A DNA stretch of 64,000 nucleotides, from assembly GCF_009712425.2 (NCBI RefSeq), contig NZ_VCJR02000002.1:248001-312000 (forward strand), read 5' to 3'. The position numbers and the translations under genes are program-made. The notes beneath the pieces were generated by a model. The model ran no database searches, was not told the origin of the DNA, and saw only the letters and a program-made list of their open reading frames with translations. Origin of the DNA: Aquisalinus luteolus (GTDB lineage Bacteria > Pseudomonadota > Alphaproteobacteria > Caulobacterales > Parvularculaceae). Positions 42,793 through 52,224 of this stretch are shown one piece after another (positions within the stretch are counted from its first letter, which is position 1; every line of letters starts with the position of its first letter).

Positions 42793-44163
42793 ATGGATGC
42801 TTTCACCCTGTTGCCGCCGGTGATGGCGATCCTCGTCGCAGTGGTCGCGCGCAATGTCTATGCGGCGCTGATCGTCGCCCTGTTCCTGTCGGAGGCGCTG
42901 ATCGGCTTCGGCACGCCGGGCGGGTTCTTCCTGTTCGACGGGCTGGTCGGCACGGTCGACCGCTCGGTCGCGGTGTTCGAAAGTTCGTACAACACGCAGA
43001 TCTTGCTCTTCTGCCTTCTGATCGGCGCGCTGATCGCCTTCATGCGCGAATCCGGCGGCGTCGCGGCGATGGCGCAGGCGCTGATCCGCTCCGGCCTCGC
43101 AGGCTCGCGGCGGCGGGCGGAGCTGGCGGTGGCGGGCACCGGCACGGTGATCTTCATCGAGACGAATGTCTCGCTGCTGTCCGCCGGGGTGCTGGGGCGG
43201 CCTCTATACGACGCCCACGGACTGTCGCGCGAGCGGCTCGCCTATATCATCGACTCGACCTCTGCGCCCATCAGCGTGTTGTTGCTGCTCAATGGCTGGG
43301 GCGCCTATGCGCTCAGCCTTGTCGGGGAGTATGACTTCGCCAATCCGCTGAACGTGGTCATGGGGTCGGTGCCGTGGAATTTCTATGCGCTCTTGACGGT
43401 CACCGGTGTCTACCTCACCGCGATTACGGGCCGTGTGTTCGGGCCGATGGCAAAGGCCGATGCGCGGGTTGCGGGCGGCATCGAGGAGGCAGGCCCGGCG
43501 CCGACACGGCCGCGCTACATGTGGCTGCCGCTGGTCATCATGATCGTCAGTGCACTTTCTTTCATGACCATCACCGGAAATGGCAACATCACCGATGGCG
43601 ATGGCGCGCGGTCGATCCTCTGGGCGATCACGCTGGCCGTGGTCGTCGCGGGCACGATGCTGTGGCTCGACCGGCTGTTCACCACGCGCGACCTGCAGGA
43701 GAAAGCGTTCCAAGGCATTGGCGAGATGGTGCCGCTCGTCACCGTGCTGCTCCTGTCCATCGCGCTCGGCTCATCCCTGCGCGCGCTCGGCACGGGGGAG
43801 TTCGTCGCCGGCGTCGCCGCCGGGAACCTGCCGGCCTTCACCGTACCGATGATCCTGTTTGCCGCCGCGGCGCTGACCAGCTTCATGACCGGGACGAGCT
43901 GGGGCACATACGGCATCCTCGTGCCCATCGCCATGCCGCTTGCAATCGCCCTCGGCATCCCGCCATCGCTGGCGCTGGCTGCCGTGCTCGGCGGCGGTGT
44001 CTTCGGCGATCACTGCTCGCCGATCTCCGACACGTCGCTCATCGCCTCCGTTGCGGCGGGGTCGGAGCATCTGTCCCATGTCCGCACACAGCTGCCCTAT
44101 GCGCTGGTCGCAGCGGGGATAGCGGGCGTGATGTACCTGGTCGCCGGAATCGTGGCGGGGTAG
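42793..44163 (+). CDS. nhaC: Na+/H+ antiporter, NhaC family
   Basis: 456 residues from MDAFTLLPP, with about 11-12 transmembrane helices. Family markers include TGTVIFIETNVSLLSAGVLG, IDSTSAPISVLLLLNGWGAY, FMTGTSWGTYGILVPIAMPL and GGGVFGDHCSPISDTSLIAS. It exchanges Na+ for H+ for pH and salt homeostasis, fitting a marine cell. NhaC-like proteins can also carry organic acids, so ion specificity is inferred. Confidence 0.9.
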   Translation: MDAFTLLPPVMAILVAVVARNVYAALIVALFLSEALIGFGTPGGFFLFDGLVGTVDRSVAVFESSYNTQILLFCLLIGALIAFMRESGGVAAMAQALIRSGLAGSRRRAELAVAGTGTVIFIETNVSLLSAGVLGRPLYDAHGLSRERLAYIIDSTSAPISVLLLLNGWGAYALSLVGEYDFANPLNVVMGSVPWNFYALLTVTGVYLTAITGRVFGPMAKADARVAGGIEEAGPAPTRPRYMWLPLVIMIVSALSFMTITGNGNITDGDGARSILWAITLAVVVAGTMLWLDRLFTTRDLQEKAFQGIGEMVPLVTVLLLSIALGSSLRALGTGEFVAGVAAGNLPAFTVPMILFAAAALTSFMTGTSWGTYGILVPIAMPLAIALGIPPSLALAAVLGGGVFGDHCSPISDTSLIASVAAGSEHLSHVRTQLPYALVAAGIAGVMYLVAGIVAG

Positions 44164-44216
44164 GCGGAGTAATTCTGAAATCCGTTGAGAATGAGATTTT
44201 GAATAGTCAGCCAAGG

Positions 44217-44343
44217 CCTGAAAGGCACTTTGTGCCTTTCAGGCATGGCGGACAATCGTTTTGCGGGTCGACTTTTGTCAAAGCTGCGCCTTTGGCGCGC
44301 CGCTTAGCGGTTGCAGCCTTGACAAAAGCCGATCCCGCGAAAC
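44217..44343. repeat. Structured intergenic element, copy 1
   Basis: A 12-base palindromic hairpin (CCTGAAAGGCAC at 44217-44228, GTGCCTTTCAGG at 44232-44243) is followed after 14 bases by a long stem, left arm 44258-44281 and right arm 44319-44343. Inside it are two hairpins, GCGCC-TTT-GGCGC (44286-44298) and CCGC-TTA-GCGG (44300-44310), giving a three-way junction. Copy 2 at 54885-55019 keeps the same order and pairings with different bases. It lies between convergent nhaC and sdhB. Confidence 0.75.
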
Positions 44344-44370
44344 ACCCATCGCTCCAAACGCCGTCCAAAG

Positions 44371-44402
44371 AAAAAGGCGGCTGTACAGGCAGCCGCCTTT
44401 TT
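44371..44402. terminator. Bidirectional terminator between nhaC and sdhB
   Basis: AAAAAGGCGGCTG (44371-44383) and CAGCCGCCTTTTT (44390-44402) form a perfect 13-base stem with loop TACAGG. It has A/T runs on both strands, so it can stop transcription from either side. Confidence 0.9.
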
Positions 44403-44442
44403 GAGTTGTCAGATGGGACACGTGGTGGTCCCGTAAACGAGA

Positions 44443-45252
44443 CTACTTCGCCCGTTCTACCATCATGCGCTTGATCCCGGCAATAGCCTCTGCAGGGTTG
44501 AGGCCCTTGGGGCAGACTGATGTGCAGTTGAAGATCGTGTGGCAACGATAAAGCCGGAAATTGTCGTCGAGATAGTCGAGGCGCTTGCTCTTCTCGTCGT
44601 CGCGGGAATCCTGCAGCCATCGATAGGCCTGCAACAGGGCGGCGGGGCCGAGATATTCATTGCCGTCATCCTTGTCGCCATTCCACCAGTAGGATGGGCA
44701 GGAGGTCGAGCAGCAGGCACACAGGATGCATTCATACAGCCCGTCGAGTTTCTCACGGTCCTCATGGCTCTGGATGTGTTCCTTTTCCGGCTCGTCGTCG
44801 GACTGCAGGAACGGCTCGATCGCTGCATGCTGTTCGTAGAATTTGGACAGGTCCGTCACGAGGTCCTTGACCACCGGCTGGTGCGGCAGCGGATAGATGG
44901 CGACATCGCCGGAGCCGCACTCGTCCATGCCCTTGGTGCAGGCAAGCGTGTTGGCGCCGTTGATGTTCATCGCGCATGAACCGCACACGCCTTCGCGGCA
45001 GGAGCGGCGGAAGGTGACGGTGGGGTCGAGCGTATCCTTGATGCGGATCAGCGCGTCGAGCACCATGGACACATCCGAGACGTCGATTTCATAGGTATCG
45101 ACGCGCGGGTTTTCGCCACTGTCCGGATCGGAGCGATAGATCTTGAAGGTGCGCATCTCCGGCGCCTTGTCGGAGGACGCGGATTTCTCGCCCTTGTAGC
45201 TCTTGCCTTTGGAATTGATCTTCGAATTACGGGGTAGTGTCAGCTCTACCAT
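44443..45252 (-). CDS. sdhB: Succinate dehydrogenase iron-sulfur subunit
   Basis: 269 residues. The 2Fe-2S cysteines lie in [21 protein letters not shown]. The 4Fe-4S and 3Fe-4S clusters use [16 protein letters not shown] and [17 protein letters not shown]. It passes electrons from FAD in SdhA to quinone at the SdhCD membrane anchor. Last gene of the sdhCDAB operon. Confidence 0.97.
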   Translation of the reverse strand: MVELTLPRNSKINSKGKSYKGEKSASSDKAPEMRTFKIYRSDPDSGENPRVDTYEIDVSDVSMVLDALIRIKDTLDPTVTFRRSCREGVCGSCAMNINGANTLACTKGMDECGSGDVAIYPLPHQPVVKDLVTDLSKFYEQHAAIEPFLQSDDEPEKEHIQSHEDREKLDGLYECILCACCSTSCPSYWWNGDKDDGNEYLGPAALLQAYRWLQDSRDDEKSKRLDYLDDNFRLYRCHTIFNCTSVCPKGLNPAEAIAGIKRMMVERAK

Positions 45253-45312
45253 GGAAATGACTTTCTTTCTGTCTCTGGTCGAAACACTCTCTGATGGTCA
45301 GTATGCGATGCC

Positions 45313-47097
45313 TCAGTACACCCGGGCCTTCGGCTCGATATAGGCGATGTCGTTCGACATGGTCCATGTGTGGACAGGGCGGTAGTCGATCACCGACTTG
45401 CCGTCTTCGTACCAGGCGATGGTGTGCTTCATCCACTCATTGTCGTCCCGGTCCGGATAATCTTCGCGGGAATGAGCGCCGCGCGACTCCTGGCGGTTGG
45501 CGGCGCCATCCATCGTCACCGTTGCCTGGCCGACGAGGTTGTCGAATTCCAGGGTCTCGACGAGGTCGGTGTTCCAGATCATCGAACGGTCGGTGACGGA
45601 GATGTCGGCGACGCCCGTGTGTACCTTGCCCATCTTCTCCTGGCCTTCGGCGAGAACCTCGCCGGTGCGGAAGACGGCGCAGTTTTCCTGCATCGCCTTT
45701 TGCATGGCAAGGCGCAGCTGGGCCGTCGGCGTGCCGCCGGACGCATGACGGAAGCGGTCGAGGCGCTGCAGGGCGAAATCGTCAGCGGCTTTCGGTGTTT
45801 CCGGCACCGGCGTTGACGGGTCGACGATCTCCGCACAGCGCAGGCCTGCGGCGCGACCGAACACGACGAGGTCGATCAGCGAATTGGAGCCGAGGCGGTT
45901 GGCGCCGTGTACGGAAACACAGCCAGCCTCGCCAATGGCCATCAGGCCCGGTACGATGGCGTCATTATCTTCACCCTTCTTGGTGATGACCTCGCCATGA
46001 TAATTGGTCGGTATACCGCCCATGTTGTAGTGGACTGTCGGCAGGACCGGGATTGGCTCTTTCGTCACATCAACGCCGGAGAAGACGCGGGCGGTCTCGG
46101 AGATGCCCGGCAGGCGCTCTGCCAGTGTTTCTGCGGGAATGTGGTTCAGGTTCAGGTGGATGTGGTCCTTGCCCGAGCCGACGCCACGGCCTTCGCGGAT
46201 CTCGATCGTCATGGCGCGGGAGACGACGTCGCGCGAGGCGAGGTCCTTGGCACTCGGCGCATAGCGCTCCATGAAGCGCTCGCCTTCCGAGTTGGTCAGG
46301 TAACCGCCTTCGCCGCGGGCGCCCTCGGTGATCAGGCAGCCGGCACCATAGATGCCGGTCGGGTGGAACTGCACGAACTCCATGTCCTGCAGCGGCAGGC
46401 CGGCGCGCAGCACCATGGCATTACCGTCGCCGGTACAGGTGTGGGCGGAGGTGCAGGAGAAGAAGGCGCGGCCATAGCCGCCGGTTGCGAGGATCGTGTT
46501 CTTGGCGCGGAAGCGGTGGATGGTACCGTCATCGAGTTTCCAGGCGAGGATGCCCTTGCACTCGCCATTGTCCATGATCAGGTCGAGGGCGAAATATTCG
46601 ATGAAGAACTCCGCCTTCTGACGAACGGCCTGGCCATAGAGCGTGTGCAGGATGGCGTGGCCGGTACGGTCGGCCGCGGCGCAGGTGCGCTGGACAGGGC
46701 CTTCGCCGAAATTCTTCGTCATGCCGCCAAAGGCGCGCTGGTAGATCTTGCCTTCCTCGGTGCGCGAGAACGGCACGCCCCAATGCTCCAGTTCGTACAC
46801 GGCGGCGGGCGCGTGCTTGCAAAGATACTCGATCGAGTCCTGGTCGCCGAGCCAGTCGGAGCCCTTGACCGTGTCATACATGTGCCAGCGCCAGTCATCC
46901 TCGCCCATATTGCCGAGCGACGCGGAGATGCCGCCCTGCGCCGCAACGGTGTGCGACCGGGTCGGGAAGACTTTCGTCACGCAAGCGGTTTTCAGCCCGG
47001 CCTGTGCCGCGCCGAGGGTGGCGCGAAGGCCCGCGCCGCCAGCGCCGACGACGACGACGTCATAGGCATGATCGATAATCTCGTAGGACGTGCTCAT
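45313..47097 (-). CDS. sdhA: Succinate dehydrogenase flavoprotein subunit
   Basis: 594 residues. FAD motif [15 protein letters not shown], the FAD-linked histidine in [12 protein letters not shown], the active site region [20 protein letters not shown], and the catalytic Arg region REGRGVG and [10 protein letters not shown]. It oxidises succinate to fumarate in the TCA cycle and respiratory complex II. Twelve bases after sdhD. Confidence 0.98.
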   Translation of the reverse strand: MSTSYEIIDHAYDVVVVGAGGAGLRATLGAAQAGLKTACVTKVFPTRSHTVAAQGGISASLGNMGEDDWRWHMYDTVKGSDWLGDQDSIEYLCKHAPAAVYELEHWGVPFSRTEEGKIYQRAFGGMTKNFGEGPVQRTCAAADRTGHAILHTLYGQAVRQKAEFFIEYFALDLIMDNGECKGILAWKLDDGTIHRFRAKNTILATGGYGRAFFSCTSAHTCTGDGNAMVLRAGLPLQDMEFVQFHPTGIYGAGCLITEGARGEGGYLTNSEGERFMERYAPSAKDLASRDVVSRAMTIEIREGRGVGSGKDHIHLNLNHIPAETLAERLPGISETARVFSGVDVTKEPIPVLPTVHYNMGGIPTNYHGEVITKKGEDNDAIVPGLMAIGEAGCVSVHGANRLGSNSLIDLVVFGRAAGLRCAEIVDPSTPVPETPKAADDFALQRLDRFRHASGGTPTAQLRLAMQKAMQENCAVFRTGEVLAEGQEKMGKVHTGVADISVTDRSMIWNTDLVETLEFDNLVGQATVTMDGAANRQESRGAHSREDYPDRDDNEWMKHTIAWYEDGKSVIDYRPVHTWTMSNDIAYIEPKARVY

Positions 47098-47109
47098 AGG
47101 ATACTGCCT

Positions 47110-47454
47110 TTATGCGATCAGGGTGATGGCGATGATCGACCACAGCGCGATGGCGCCGGCGACGAGCGCCACGAAAGTGTTGAGGAAATGCAGCCAGCCG
47201 CGCAGGTCGGGCTTGTGGATATAGTCATCGATGATGACCTCCATGCCGATACGCATGTGATAGAAGCCGATCAGGATCAGGAGCGCGAGCGGGATCGCGA
47301 CCGACCATGGATGGCCGGCGATCCACTCCATCAGCTCCGCGCGATTGTCGCCGCCATGGGAAAGCAGCGCGAAGACGAACCAGATGGCAAGCGGGACAAG
47401 GGCGAGCGCGGTGATGCGCTGTGCGATGAAGTGGGTGGTGCCGTGTTTTGCCAT
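47110..47454 (-). CDS. sdhD: Succinate dehydrogenase membrane anchor subunit D
   Basis: 114 residues, three transmembrane helices (about 15-33, 50-71, 88-112). Heme/quinone region HFIAQRITALALVPLAIWF and YHMRIGMEVIIDDYIH. Start MAKHGTTHF at 47454. It anchors SdhAB to the inner membrane together with SdhC. Confidence 0.93.
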   Translation of the reverse strand: MAKHGTTHFIAQRITALALVPLAIWFVFALLSHGGDNRAELMEWIAGHPWSVAIPLALLILIGFYHMRIGMEVIIDDYIHKPDLRGWLHFLNTFVALVAGAIALWSIIAITLIA

Positions 47455-47456
47455 GA

Positions 47457-47855
47457 TCAATTGCCTCCCAGCATGAAGACGGCGGACCAGACGGCGACGG
47501 TCAGCGCCAGCGATCCCCCGACAACGGCCCAAGCCGACCCGCGCGAGGCCGGGATGGAGAAACCATAGCCCGCATCCCAGACGAAGTGGCGGATGCCGTT
47601 GAGCAGGTGAAAGAACAAGGCCCAGGTATAGCCGAACAGCACGATCAGCCCGAAGGGCGAGGTGTAGATGCCCTGCACGGTGTTGAATGCGGCCTCGCCG
47701 GTCGCGGCGGCGGCGAGCCAGATGGTCAACAGGATCGTGCCTGCATACATCGCCATGCCGGTGGCGCGGTGGGTGATCGAACAGAACAGGGTGACGGTCC
47801 ATCGCCAGATCTGCAGATGGGGGGAAAGCGGGGTGCTCGCGCTCTGGTCGCTCAT
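47457..47855 (-). CDS. sdhC: Succinate dehydrogenase cytochrome b556 subunit C
   Basis: 132 residues from MSDQSAST. The classical LSPHLQIWRW and SITHRATGMAM motif and the heme histidine in FHLLNGIRHFVWD are present, with three transmembrane helices. First gene of the sdhCDAB operon; the start at 47855 is favoured over an upstream ATG because SPHLQ lies near the N-terminus in this family. Confidence 0.93.
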   Translation of the reverse strand: MSDQSASTPLSPHLQIWRWTVTLFCSITHRATGMAMYAGTILLTIWLAAAATGEAAFNTVQGIYTSPFGLIVLFGYTWALFFHLLNGIRHFVWDAGYGFSIPASRGSAWAVVGGSLALTVAVWSAVFMLGGN

Positions 47856-48068
47856 CAATTGCCTCGTGGTCTCGTTTGAGCGGAAAATATCGTGGGTCGG
47901 TGACAAGTCAACGAATCTGTGCGCTTTGCCGCAGCTTCCCCTCGGTTGTCATCCAAGTCCGCCTCTGTGTCACAGCGATATGGTTTGGCGGGCTTTTTTG
48001 CAAGGCACAATGGACAGACGCGCGATTATGAAGCACGATAAATGCAAAGCAGAGTGTGGGGTAATGTG

Positions 48069-48584
48069 ATGCTGGGGAATTTGCGCAAGATCGGGTTGGT
48101 GCTGGCTGCATCGGTGATGGCTGGGTGGGCTGTGCCGTCCTTTGCGGCGGATATCGCAGAGGACATGTCGGCAGAGGAAATCGACAGCCTGCTCTCCGGT
48201 GCCGGGTTCAATACGACCCTCATGTCCGACAAGAGTGAGGGCACGCCCGTCGCTGTTGCCCGGCTGGGCCAGGTCAATTTCGTCGTCAGGGCGCTGAGCT
48301 GCGAAGGCGCGCCAGCGCGCTGCTCGCAATTGCTGTTCTTTGCCAATTTCGATCTTGGTCGCACGATCACCAATGCCGATTACCGCGTGGTCAATGATTT
48401 CAACGATTCAAGCTATGATGGCCGCGCCTATGTGCTGGAGGATTCCGGCGAGATCGGCGTCGACTTCATCATCGACCTGACCGGCGGGGTGACCCCGGCG
48501 CACATCCAGTCCCGTCTCGGGCGCTGGCAGGGTATCGTGTCTGATTTCCTGCGCGAAATGAATGCGGCCCAGACCGGCTCGTAA
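48069..48584 (+). CDS. Exported YbjN-domain protein
   Basis: 171 residues with a signal peptide (cleavage near SFAAD). The YbjN-like domain shows as MSAEEIDSLLSGAGF, SQLLFFANFDLGR, DYRVVNDFNDSSYDGRAYVL and HIQSRLGRW. YbjN domains have a chaperone-like fold related to type III secretion chaperones; the exported form is of unknown function. Divergent from sdhC. Confidence 0.8.
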   Translation: MLGNLRKIGLVLAASVMAGWAVPSFAADIAEDMSAEEIDSLLSGAGFNTTLMSDKSEGTPVAVARLGQVNFVVRALSCEGAPARCSQLLFFANFDLGRTITNADYRVVNDFNDSSYDGRAYVLEDSGEIGVDFIIDLTGGVTPAHIQSRLGRWQGIVSDFLREMNAAQTGS

Positions 48585-48697
48585 ATAAAAGTTGATGTCC
48601 TGCGTCGGTGGCGCGAGAAAGCCCTTGCCCCTGACATGATGTCAGGGATCAGGATGCCTCATCTCAGGCAAAAGCAGCTTCGAACAGGGGGATGTTA

Positions 48698-49285
48698 ATG
48701 CAGGAATTCACCACGGAAGACCTTCGCGCTGCCGTCAATGCGGAACGGCTTTCAGCCTATGCACGCCTGAGGGGCGGGTTCCCCATCCCGTTGGCCGGGG
48801 CGACATACTGGGCGGTTCTTGGCATTGCCGGATATTTCCTCGATCTTTCGACCTGGTCCATGATCGCCTTTTTCGGTTCCGGGTCGATCTTTCCGCTGGC
48901 GCTTCTTTACGCAAAAATTTTCCGTAACGACTTCATGAAGAGCAGGACCGCGGTGGGCTCGGTCATCCTGCCTGCCATGCTCAGCATGTTGCTTTTCTGG
49001 GCCTTCATCGTGGTAGCAGCCGGTGAGGCGCCGTCGATGATCCCGCTTATCCTGGCGGTGGGCATGTCCATCCACTGGCCTGTTATCGGGTGGAGCTATG
49101 GCCGCACGGCGCTGTTCTCTGCCCATGCCGTGCTGCGGGCGATCGTACCCACGGCGCTGTGGTTCCTGTTTCCCGACGAGCGGCTGACATGGCTGCCGCT
49201 TTCGGTTTCCGCGATCTATCTGGCAACTATCGTGGTGATTTTTGTCGATAGTGGCCGTGTAAAGCGAAGCCTTGGCAAGGAATGA
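48698..49285 (+). CDS. Multi-pass membrane protein, function unknown
   Basis: 195 residues from ATG 48698, where the GGGGG site has proper spacing. After a soluble N-terminus there are about six hydrophobic helices between residues 30 and 185, and a basic C-terminus. Tentatively DUF7010-like by layout, but I cannot confirm a family. Confidence 0.6.
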   Translation: MQEFTTEDLRAAVNAERLSAYARLRGGFPIPLAGATYWAVLGIAGYFLDLSTWSMIAFFGSGSIFPLALLYAKIFRNDFMKSRTAVGSVILPAMLSMLLFWAFIVVAAGEAPSMIPLILAVGMSIHWPVIGWSYGRTALFSAHAVLRAIVPTALWFLFPDERLTWLPLSVSAIYLATIVVIFVDSGRVKRSLGKE

Positions 49286-49379
49286 TGGGCGAAATCGCGA
49301 ATTTTCTCTTGCGAGCGCGACAATCTGTCACCAAATGTGCTATGGGTTAAGTTGAAAGAGAGAGTGGGCGAGGGAGCTT

Positions 49380-49643
49380 ATGCACCGCGATCATCACAAG
49401 GACATGCGAATTGGTCTGGTCGGCATTCTGGCCGGGGCAGCGCTGAGCGTGTCTGCCTATGACAGCCTGATGGCGCATACATCCCCGGCGACGGAAGGCA
49501 TTTCGGTCCGTCACCAGGTCAGCCAGATGATCGGCCTTGATGTCGAGCTGCCTTGCCTTGCAGAAAACCGCGTGGTCGGGATCGTCCTGAAAGTATTCGC
49601 TGACGTGACAGGCATGGACGGTGACAGCGAGGACAAGAGCTGA
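49380..49643 (+). CDS. Small exported or anchored protein
   Basis: 87 residues. N-terminal His-rich start (MHRDHHKDMR), a hydrophobic segment (about 11-27), then a short region with one cysteine. A strong terminator follows 30 bases downstream, which supports an expressed single-gene transcript. No family recognised. Confidence 0.5.
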   Translation: MHRDHHKDMRIGLVGILAGAALSVSAYDSLMAHTSPATEGISVRHQVSQMIGLDVELPCLAENRVVGIVLKVFADVTGMDGDSEDKS

Positions 49644-49672
49644 CCGCTATCCTTCACAACATGAGTGAGAAG

Positions 49673-49694
49673 ACCGCCCGAGGGCGGTTTTTTT
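49673..49694 (+). terminator. Rho-independent terminator
   Basis: ACCGCCC (49673-49679) and GGGCGGT (49682-49688) followed by a run of T to 49694. It ends the transcript of the small gene at 49380. Confidence 0.88.
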
Positions 49695-49717
49695 ATGGAG
49701 AGGGTTGTAAAGGGTGC

Positions 49718-49756
49718 TTGACAGGCATATTTTCTGCTTGTAAAGGTGTCTTTACA
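49718..49756 (+). promoter_or_regulatory. Promoter with overlapping TGTAAA-N6-TTTACA operator
   Basis: TTGACA at 49718-49723 could act as a -35, with the -10 zone 17 bases later overlapping a perfect palindrome, TGTAAAG-GTGT-CTTTACA (49739-49756). The TGTAAA-N6-TTTACA shape is that of TyrR boxes and some TetR or XRE operators. A further palindrome TGACAC-AAGGG-GTGTCA lies just downstream (49770-49786). Upstream of the membrane gene at 49819. Confidence 0.45.
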
Positions 49757-49818
49757 CGTAAAGCTAGCTTGACACAAGGGGTGTCATCAGGCCGAGCGTG
49801 ACAGCAAGGGAAAAAGTA

Positions 49819-50037
49819 ATGACCCGTATTCTGACCCTGTTCGGTCTCACCTGCCTATTCTGCCTGGGCGGCGGATATGCCGTCGGTGCGATGCTGGCAA
49901 AAATCTTCGAGCACAATGATCTGCAGGCAGCACTCATGTGGGGACTTGCCGCCATACCGCTGGTCGCGACCGGTGCCTGGTGCTTTCAGGCCGGGCGCCA
50001 CACCTGCCAGGGCGAAGGCAACGGGGGCAAGGCGTAA
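49819..50037 (+). CDS. Small two-helix membrane protein
   Basis: 72 residues from MTRILTLFG, two transmembrane helices (about 4-26 and 35-55), and a C-terminal tail with one cysteine. Its TAA shares one base with the next ATG. First gene of a run of small membrane genes leading to an XRE regulator. Confidence 0.6.
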   Translation: MTRILTLFGLTCLFCLGGGYAVGAMLAKIFEHNDLQAALMWGLAAIPLVATGAWCFQAGRHTCQGEGNGGKA

Positions 50038-50225
50038 TGCGGTTTGACTGGCGCCGCCACATCATCTCGATCGTCGCGGTTGCGCTGATCCTTGTCTATG
50101 TCGCCCTACTGGTCGTCGACATCATGCAGGGCAAAGGGCTGGAGAATCTCGGCGTCTATGCCGTCATGTCAATCTGTCTGGCATTGGCCATCGGGGCGAA
50201 GGTCATGCCATCAGACTGGAAGTAA
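50037..50225 (+). CDS. Small two-helix membrane protein
   Basis: 62 residues (MRFDWRRHIISIVAVALILV), two transmembrane helices (about 8-28 and 36-54). Overlaps the previous gene by one base. No family recognised; two-helix small proteins often accompany XRE regulators. Confidence 0.6.
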   Translation: MRFDWRRHIISIVAVALILVYVALLVVDIMQGKGLENLGVYAVMSICLALAIGAKVMPSDWK

Positions 50226-50262
50226 CATGCTGAAACCGGTGCAAAGGGATTGAGACAAGATA

Positions 50263-50925
50263 ATGCGTACATGGACTTTCTTTCTAAAGATGATAGGCGG
50301 CCTCTTCTTCGCCGGGATAGGCGTTGGGTTGTTCGTCGGGTGGACGAGCGATGGCGGCCAAGGGTCGTTCTGGTTCCCTGTGGTTGGCGCGATACTCTTC
50401 TTCGGTGGCGCTGCCGCCATGTATTGGGGCTATCGCAGGAAAGCCGCCGCGGCCGATGATGGGGCGGATGTCAGCGACATCGACATGCTGCTGGGCGATA
50501 TGTCCGATCCGGTGCAGCGCAGGATCATCCTGCGCGTCGCCGTCGCTAGCGCCATTCATGGCATTATGCTTGTGAATTTCCTCGACGGGTCGGCTGTGCC
50601 GGTAACGTTTGGCGACGGCCCGCTGGAGCGACCGGAACTGATTACCATCGGCAGCTATGCGGTGTTCCTCGTGACGCTTGTCTGGATCGTGATCGAGTGC
50701 ATCCGCTTTCACCGGATCGATGAATTCTGGACACGGATCGTCATCGGACCGGCGGCGCTTGCCGGCGCCATCCTGTTCATGGCGGTCACGCTGTGGACGC
50801 TGGGCGAAGAGGCGCTCGGCTTTGGCGAGGCGCGGTTCTGGCACTACTACCTGTTCTATTACCTGACGATCCTCGGATTGATGATCGGCAAATGGCAACT
50901 CGGCAAGCGCCGGGGAGGCATCTGA
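50263..50925 (+). CDS. Multi-pass membrane protein in XRE-regulated cluster
   Basis: 220 residues with two N-terminal helices (about 6-27, 37-55), an acidic loop, then four more helices (90-110, 125-145, 160-180, 190-208). It stops three bases before the XRE gene, like the DUF2975-XRE pair at 5.1-5.6 kb, but it is not recognisably DUF2975. Confidence 0.65.
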   Translation: MRTWTFFLKMIGGLFFAGIGVGLFVGWTSDGGQGSFWFPVVGAILFFGGAAAMYWGYRRKAAAADDGADVSDIDMLLGDMSDPVQRRIILRVAVASAIHGIMLVNFLDGSAVPVTFGDGPLERPELITIGSYAVFLVTLVWIVIECIRFHRIDEFWTRIVIGPAALAGAILFMAVTLWTLGEEALGFGEARFWHYYLFYYLTILGLMIGKWQLGKRRGGI

Positions 50926-50928
50926 TCG

Positions 50929-51129
50929 ATGGACAACAATCTGAATGAGTTGCGTGACCGGCATGGCTGGAGCCAGGGCGAGCTTGCAAAACGGCTCGGC
51001 GTTTCCCGCCAGACGGTGAATGCCCTGGAGAAAGGCCGTTATGATCCATCACTGCCACTGGCGTTCAAGATCGCCAGGCTGTTCGACCTGAAGATCGAGG
51101 AAATATTCTCCGATGACGGAGAGAAGTGA
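50929..51129 (+). CDS. XRE family helix-turn-helix regulator (YgzD-like)
   Basis: 66 residues, a single HTH_3 domain: WSQGELAKRLGVSRQTVNALEKGRYDPSLPLAFKIA. This compact type is usually paired with small membrane proteins. It lies between a membrane gene and the CPBP gene. Confidence 0.93.
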   Translation: MDNNLNELRDRHGWSQGELAKRLGVSRQTVNALEKGRYDPSLPLAFKIARLFDLKIEEIFSDDGEK

Positions 51130-51153
51130 TTAAACGCTCAAGGAGGGAAGATC

Positions 51154-52158
51154 ATGAGCAAGTCCTATATCTACGAACCATTGCCCGAGGGGGCAAGACC
51201 GGTCGCCGCATGGTGGGCGATCCTGCAGGTGCCACTGCTGTTCATGCTGGCGCTGGTCGGGGCCGCCGTGGTTGCGGCACTGGTGGCCATCGCGGTGTTC
51301 TCCATCGCTATTCTGGGGGGCAGCTGGGATCCCGCCGCATCCGCCGAGCCGCCGGGCTGGACGATGGGTGTCCTGATCGCGGCTGCCATGCTGGGGCTGT
51401 TCATCAGCCTGACATTTGTTTCCATCATGAAGATAAAGATGGAGAAACGCTCGCTGGCATCCGCCGGCATCACCGGCTTCCTCTATGGGGGTAAGTTCTG
51501 GGGCGGCTTTGGCGGCGGTATCCTTGTTGCCATCGTACTCGGTATCCCGGCCGCGCTGGCGGGGGCCGTGTTCGGCATGCCGGAGGCAACGGAGGCCGCG
51601 CTGAACTTCGACCATGTCCTGTCCGGCCAGTTTGCGCTGATGGTGCTCGGCATCTTCATCTTCGTGATGATCCAGGCGCCGGCGGAGGAAATCTTCATTC
51701 GCGGCTGGTTGCTCAGTGCCCTGACATGGCGCCATGGTCTGGTCGTCGCGCTGGTCTTTTCCAGCATCGTCTTTTCGCTGCTTCATGCGGACCGGGTCGT
51801 CGCCGGGTTCATGTGGATGGTCTATACGCTGATCGCTGTCGGCTCCATCGGCGTGCTGTTCGCGGCCCTGTCCTATGCGGCGCGGTCTGTCCTGCCGGCG
51901 GCGGGCATGCATACAGGCTATAACTTCACCCTGATCACGCTGGGTGTCGGCTATCTACTGGCTCAATCGGAGGATGGCGATGTGTTTGCGGCGCTGGCAG
52001 GTGCGCTTGATATGGAGAACCTGCCGACATTCGAGTTCACGCCGGTCACCATCATCGACCTGCTGTCCCGTGGTGCCATCCCGCTGGCGCTTGCCTTCTG
52101 GTATTTCGGACGTCGAAAGGCGGCGCCTGCCGTTGCCACGGAAACGACGACTGCCTGA
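51154..52158 (+). CDS. CPBP family intramembrane metalloprotease
   Basis: 334 residues, about eight transmembrane helices. The Abi/CAAX protease motifs are EEIFIRGWLLSAL (EExxxR) and FSLLHAD (second motif histidine). Such proteins are CAAX proteases, immunity or regulated-proteolysis enzymes. Ribosome site AAGGAGG. It follows the XRE gene by 24 bases, suggesting joint control. Substrate unknown. Confidence 0.92.
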   Translation: MSKSYIYEPLPEGARPVAAWWAILQVPLLFMLALVGAAVVAALVAIAVFSIAILGGSWDPAASAEPPGWTMGVLIAAAMLGLFISLTFVSIMKIKMEKRSLASAGITGFLYGGKFWGGFGGGILVAIVLGIPAALAGAVFGMPEATEAALNFDHVLSGQFALMVLGIFIFVMIQAPAEEIFIRGWLLSALTWRHGLVVALVFSSIVFSLLHADRVVAGFMWMVYTLIAVGSIGVLFAALSYAARSVLPAAGMHTGYNFTLITLGVGYLLAQSEDGDVFAALAGALDMENLPTFEFTPVTIIDLLSRGAIPLALAFWYFGRRKAAPAVATETTTA

Positions 52159-52187
52159 TTGAAAAACCGCACGGCCCGTGCTCACAT

Positions 52188-52217
52188 CCTCCCGGACTTC
52201 CAAACCAGTCCGGGAGG
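52188..52217 (+). terminator. Stem-loop containing the ypfJ ribosome site
   Basis: CCTCCCGGAC (52188-52197) pairs perfectly with GTCCGGGAGG (52208-52217), followed by ATTTTTC. It can terminate the CPBP transcript. Its 3' arm is also the ribosome site (GGGAGG) of the next gene, so a read-through transcript would hide that site. Confidence 0.7.
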
Positions 52218-52224
52218 ATTTTTC

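Noticed and set aside
44258-44343. tRNA gene in the cloverleaf-like structure
   Set aside because: There is no T-loop GGTTCGAATCC-type sequence, no seven-base anticodon loop and no CCA end; loops are only three bases.
45907-47568. Plus-strand frame of 553 codons opposite sdhA
   Set aside because: Antisense to a fully conserved sdhA; no motif in the translated product.
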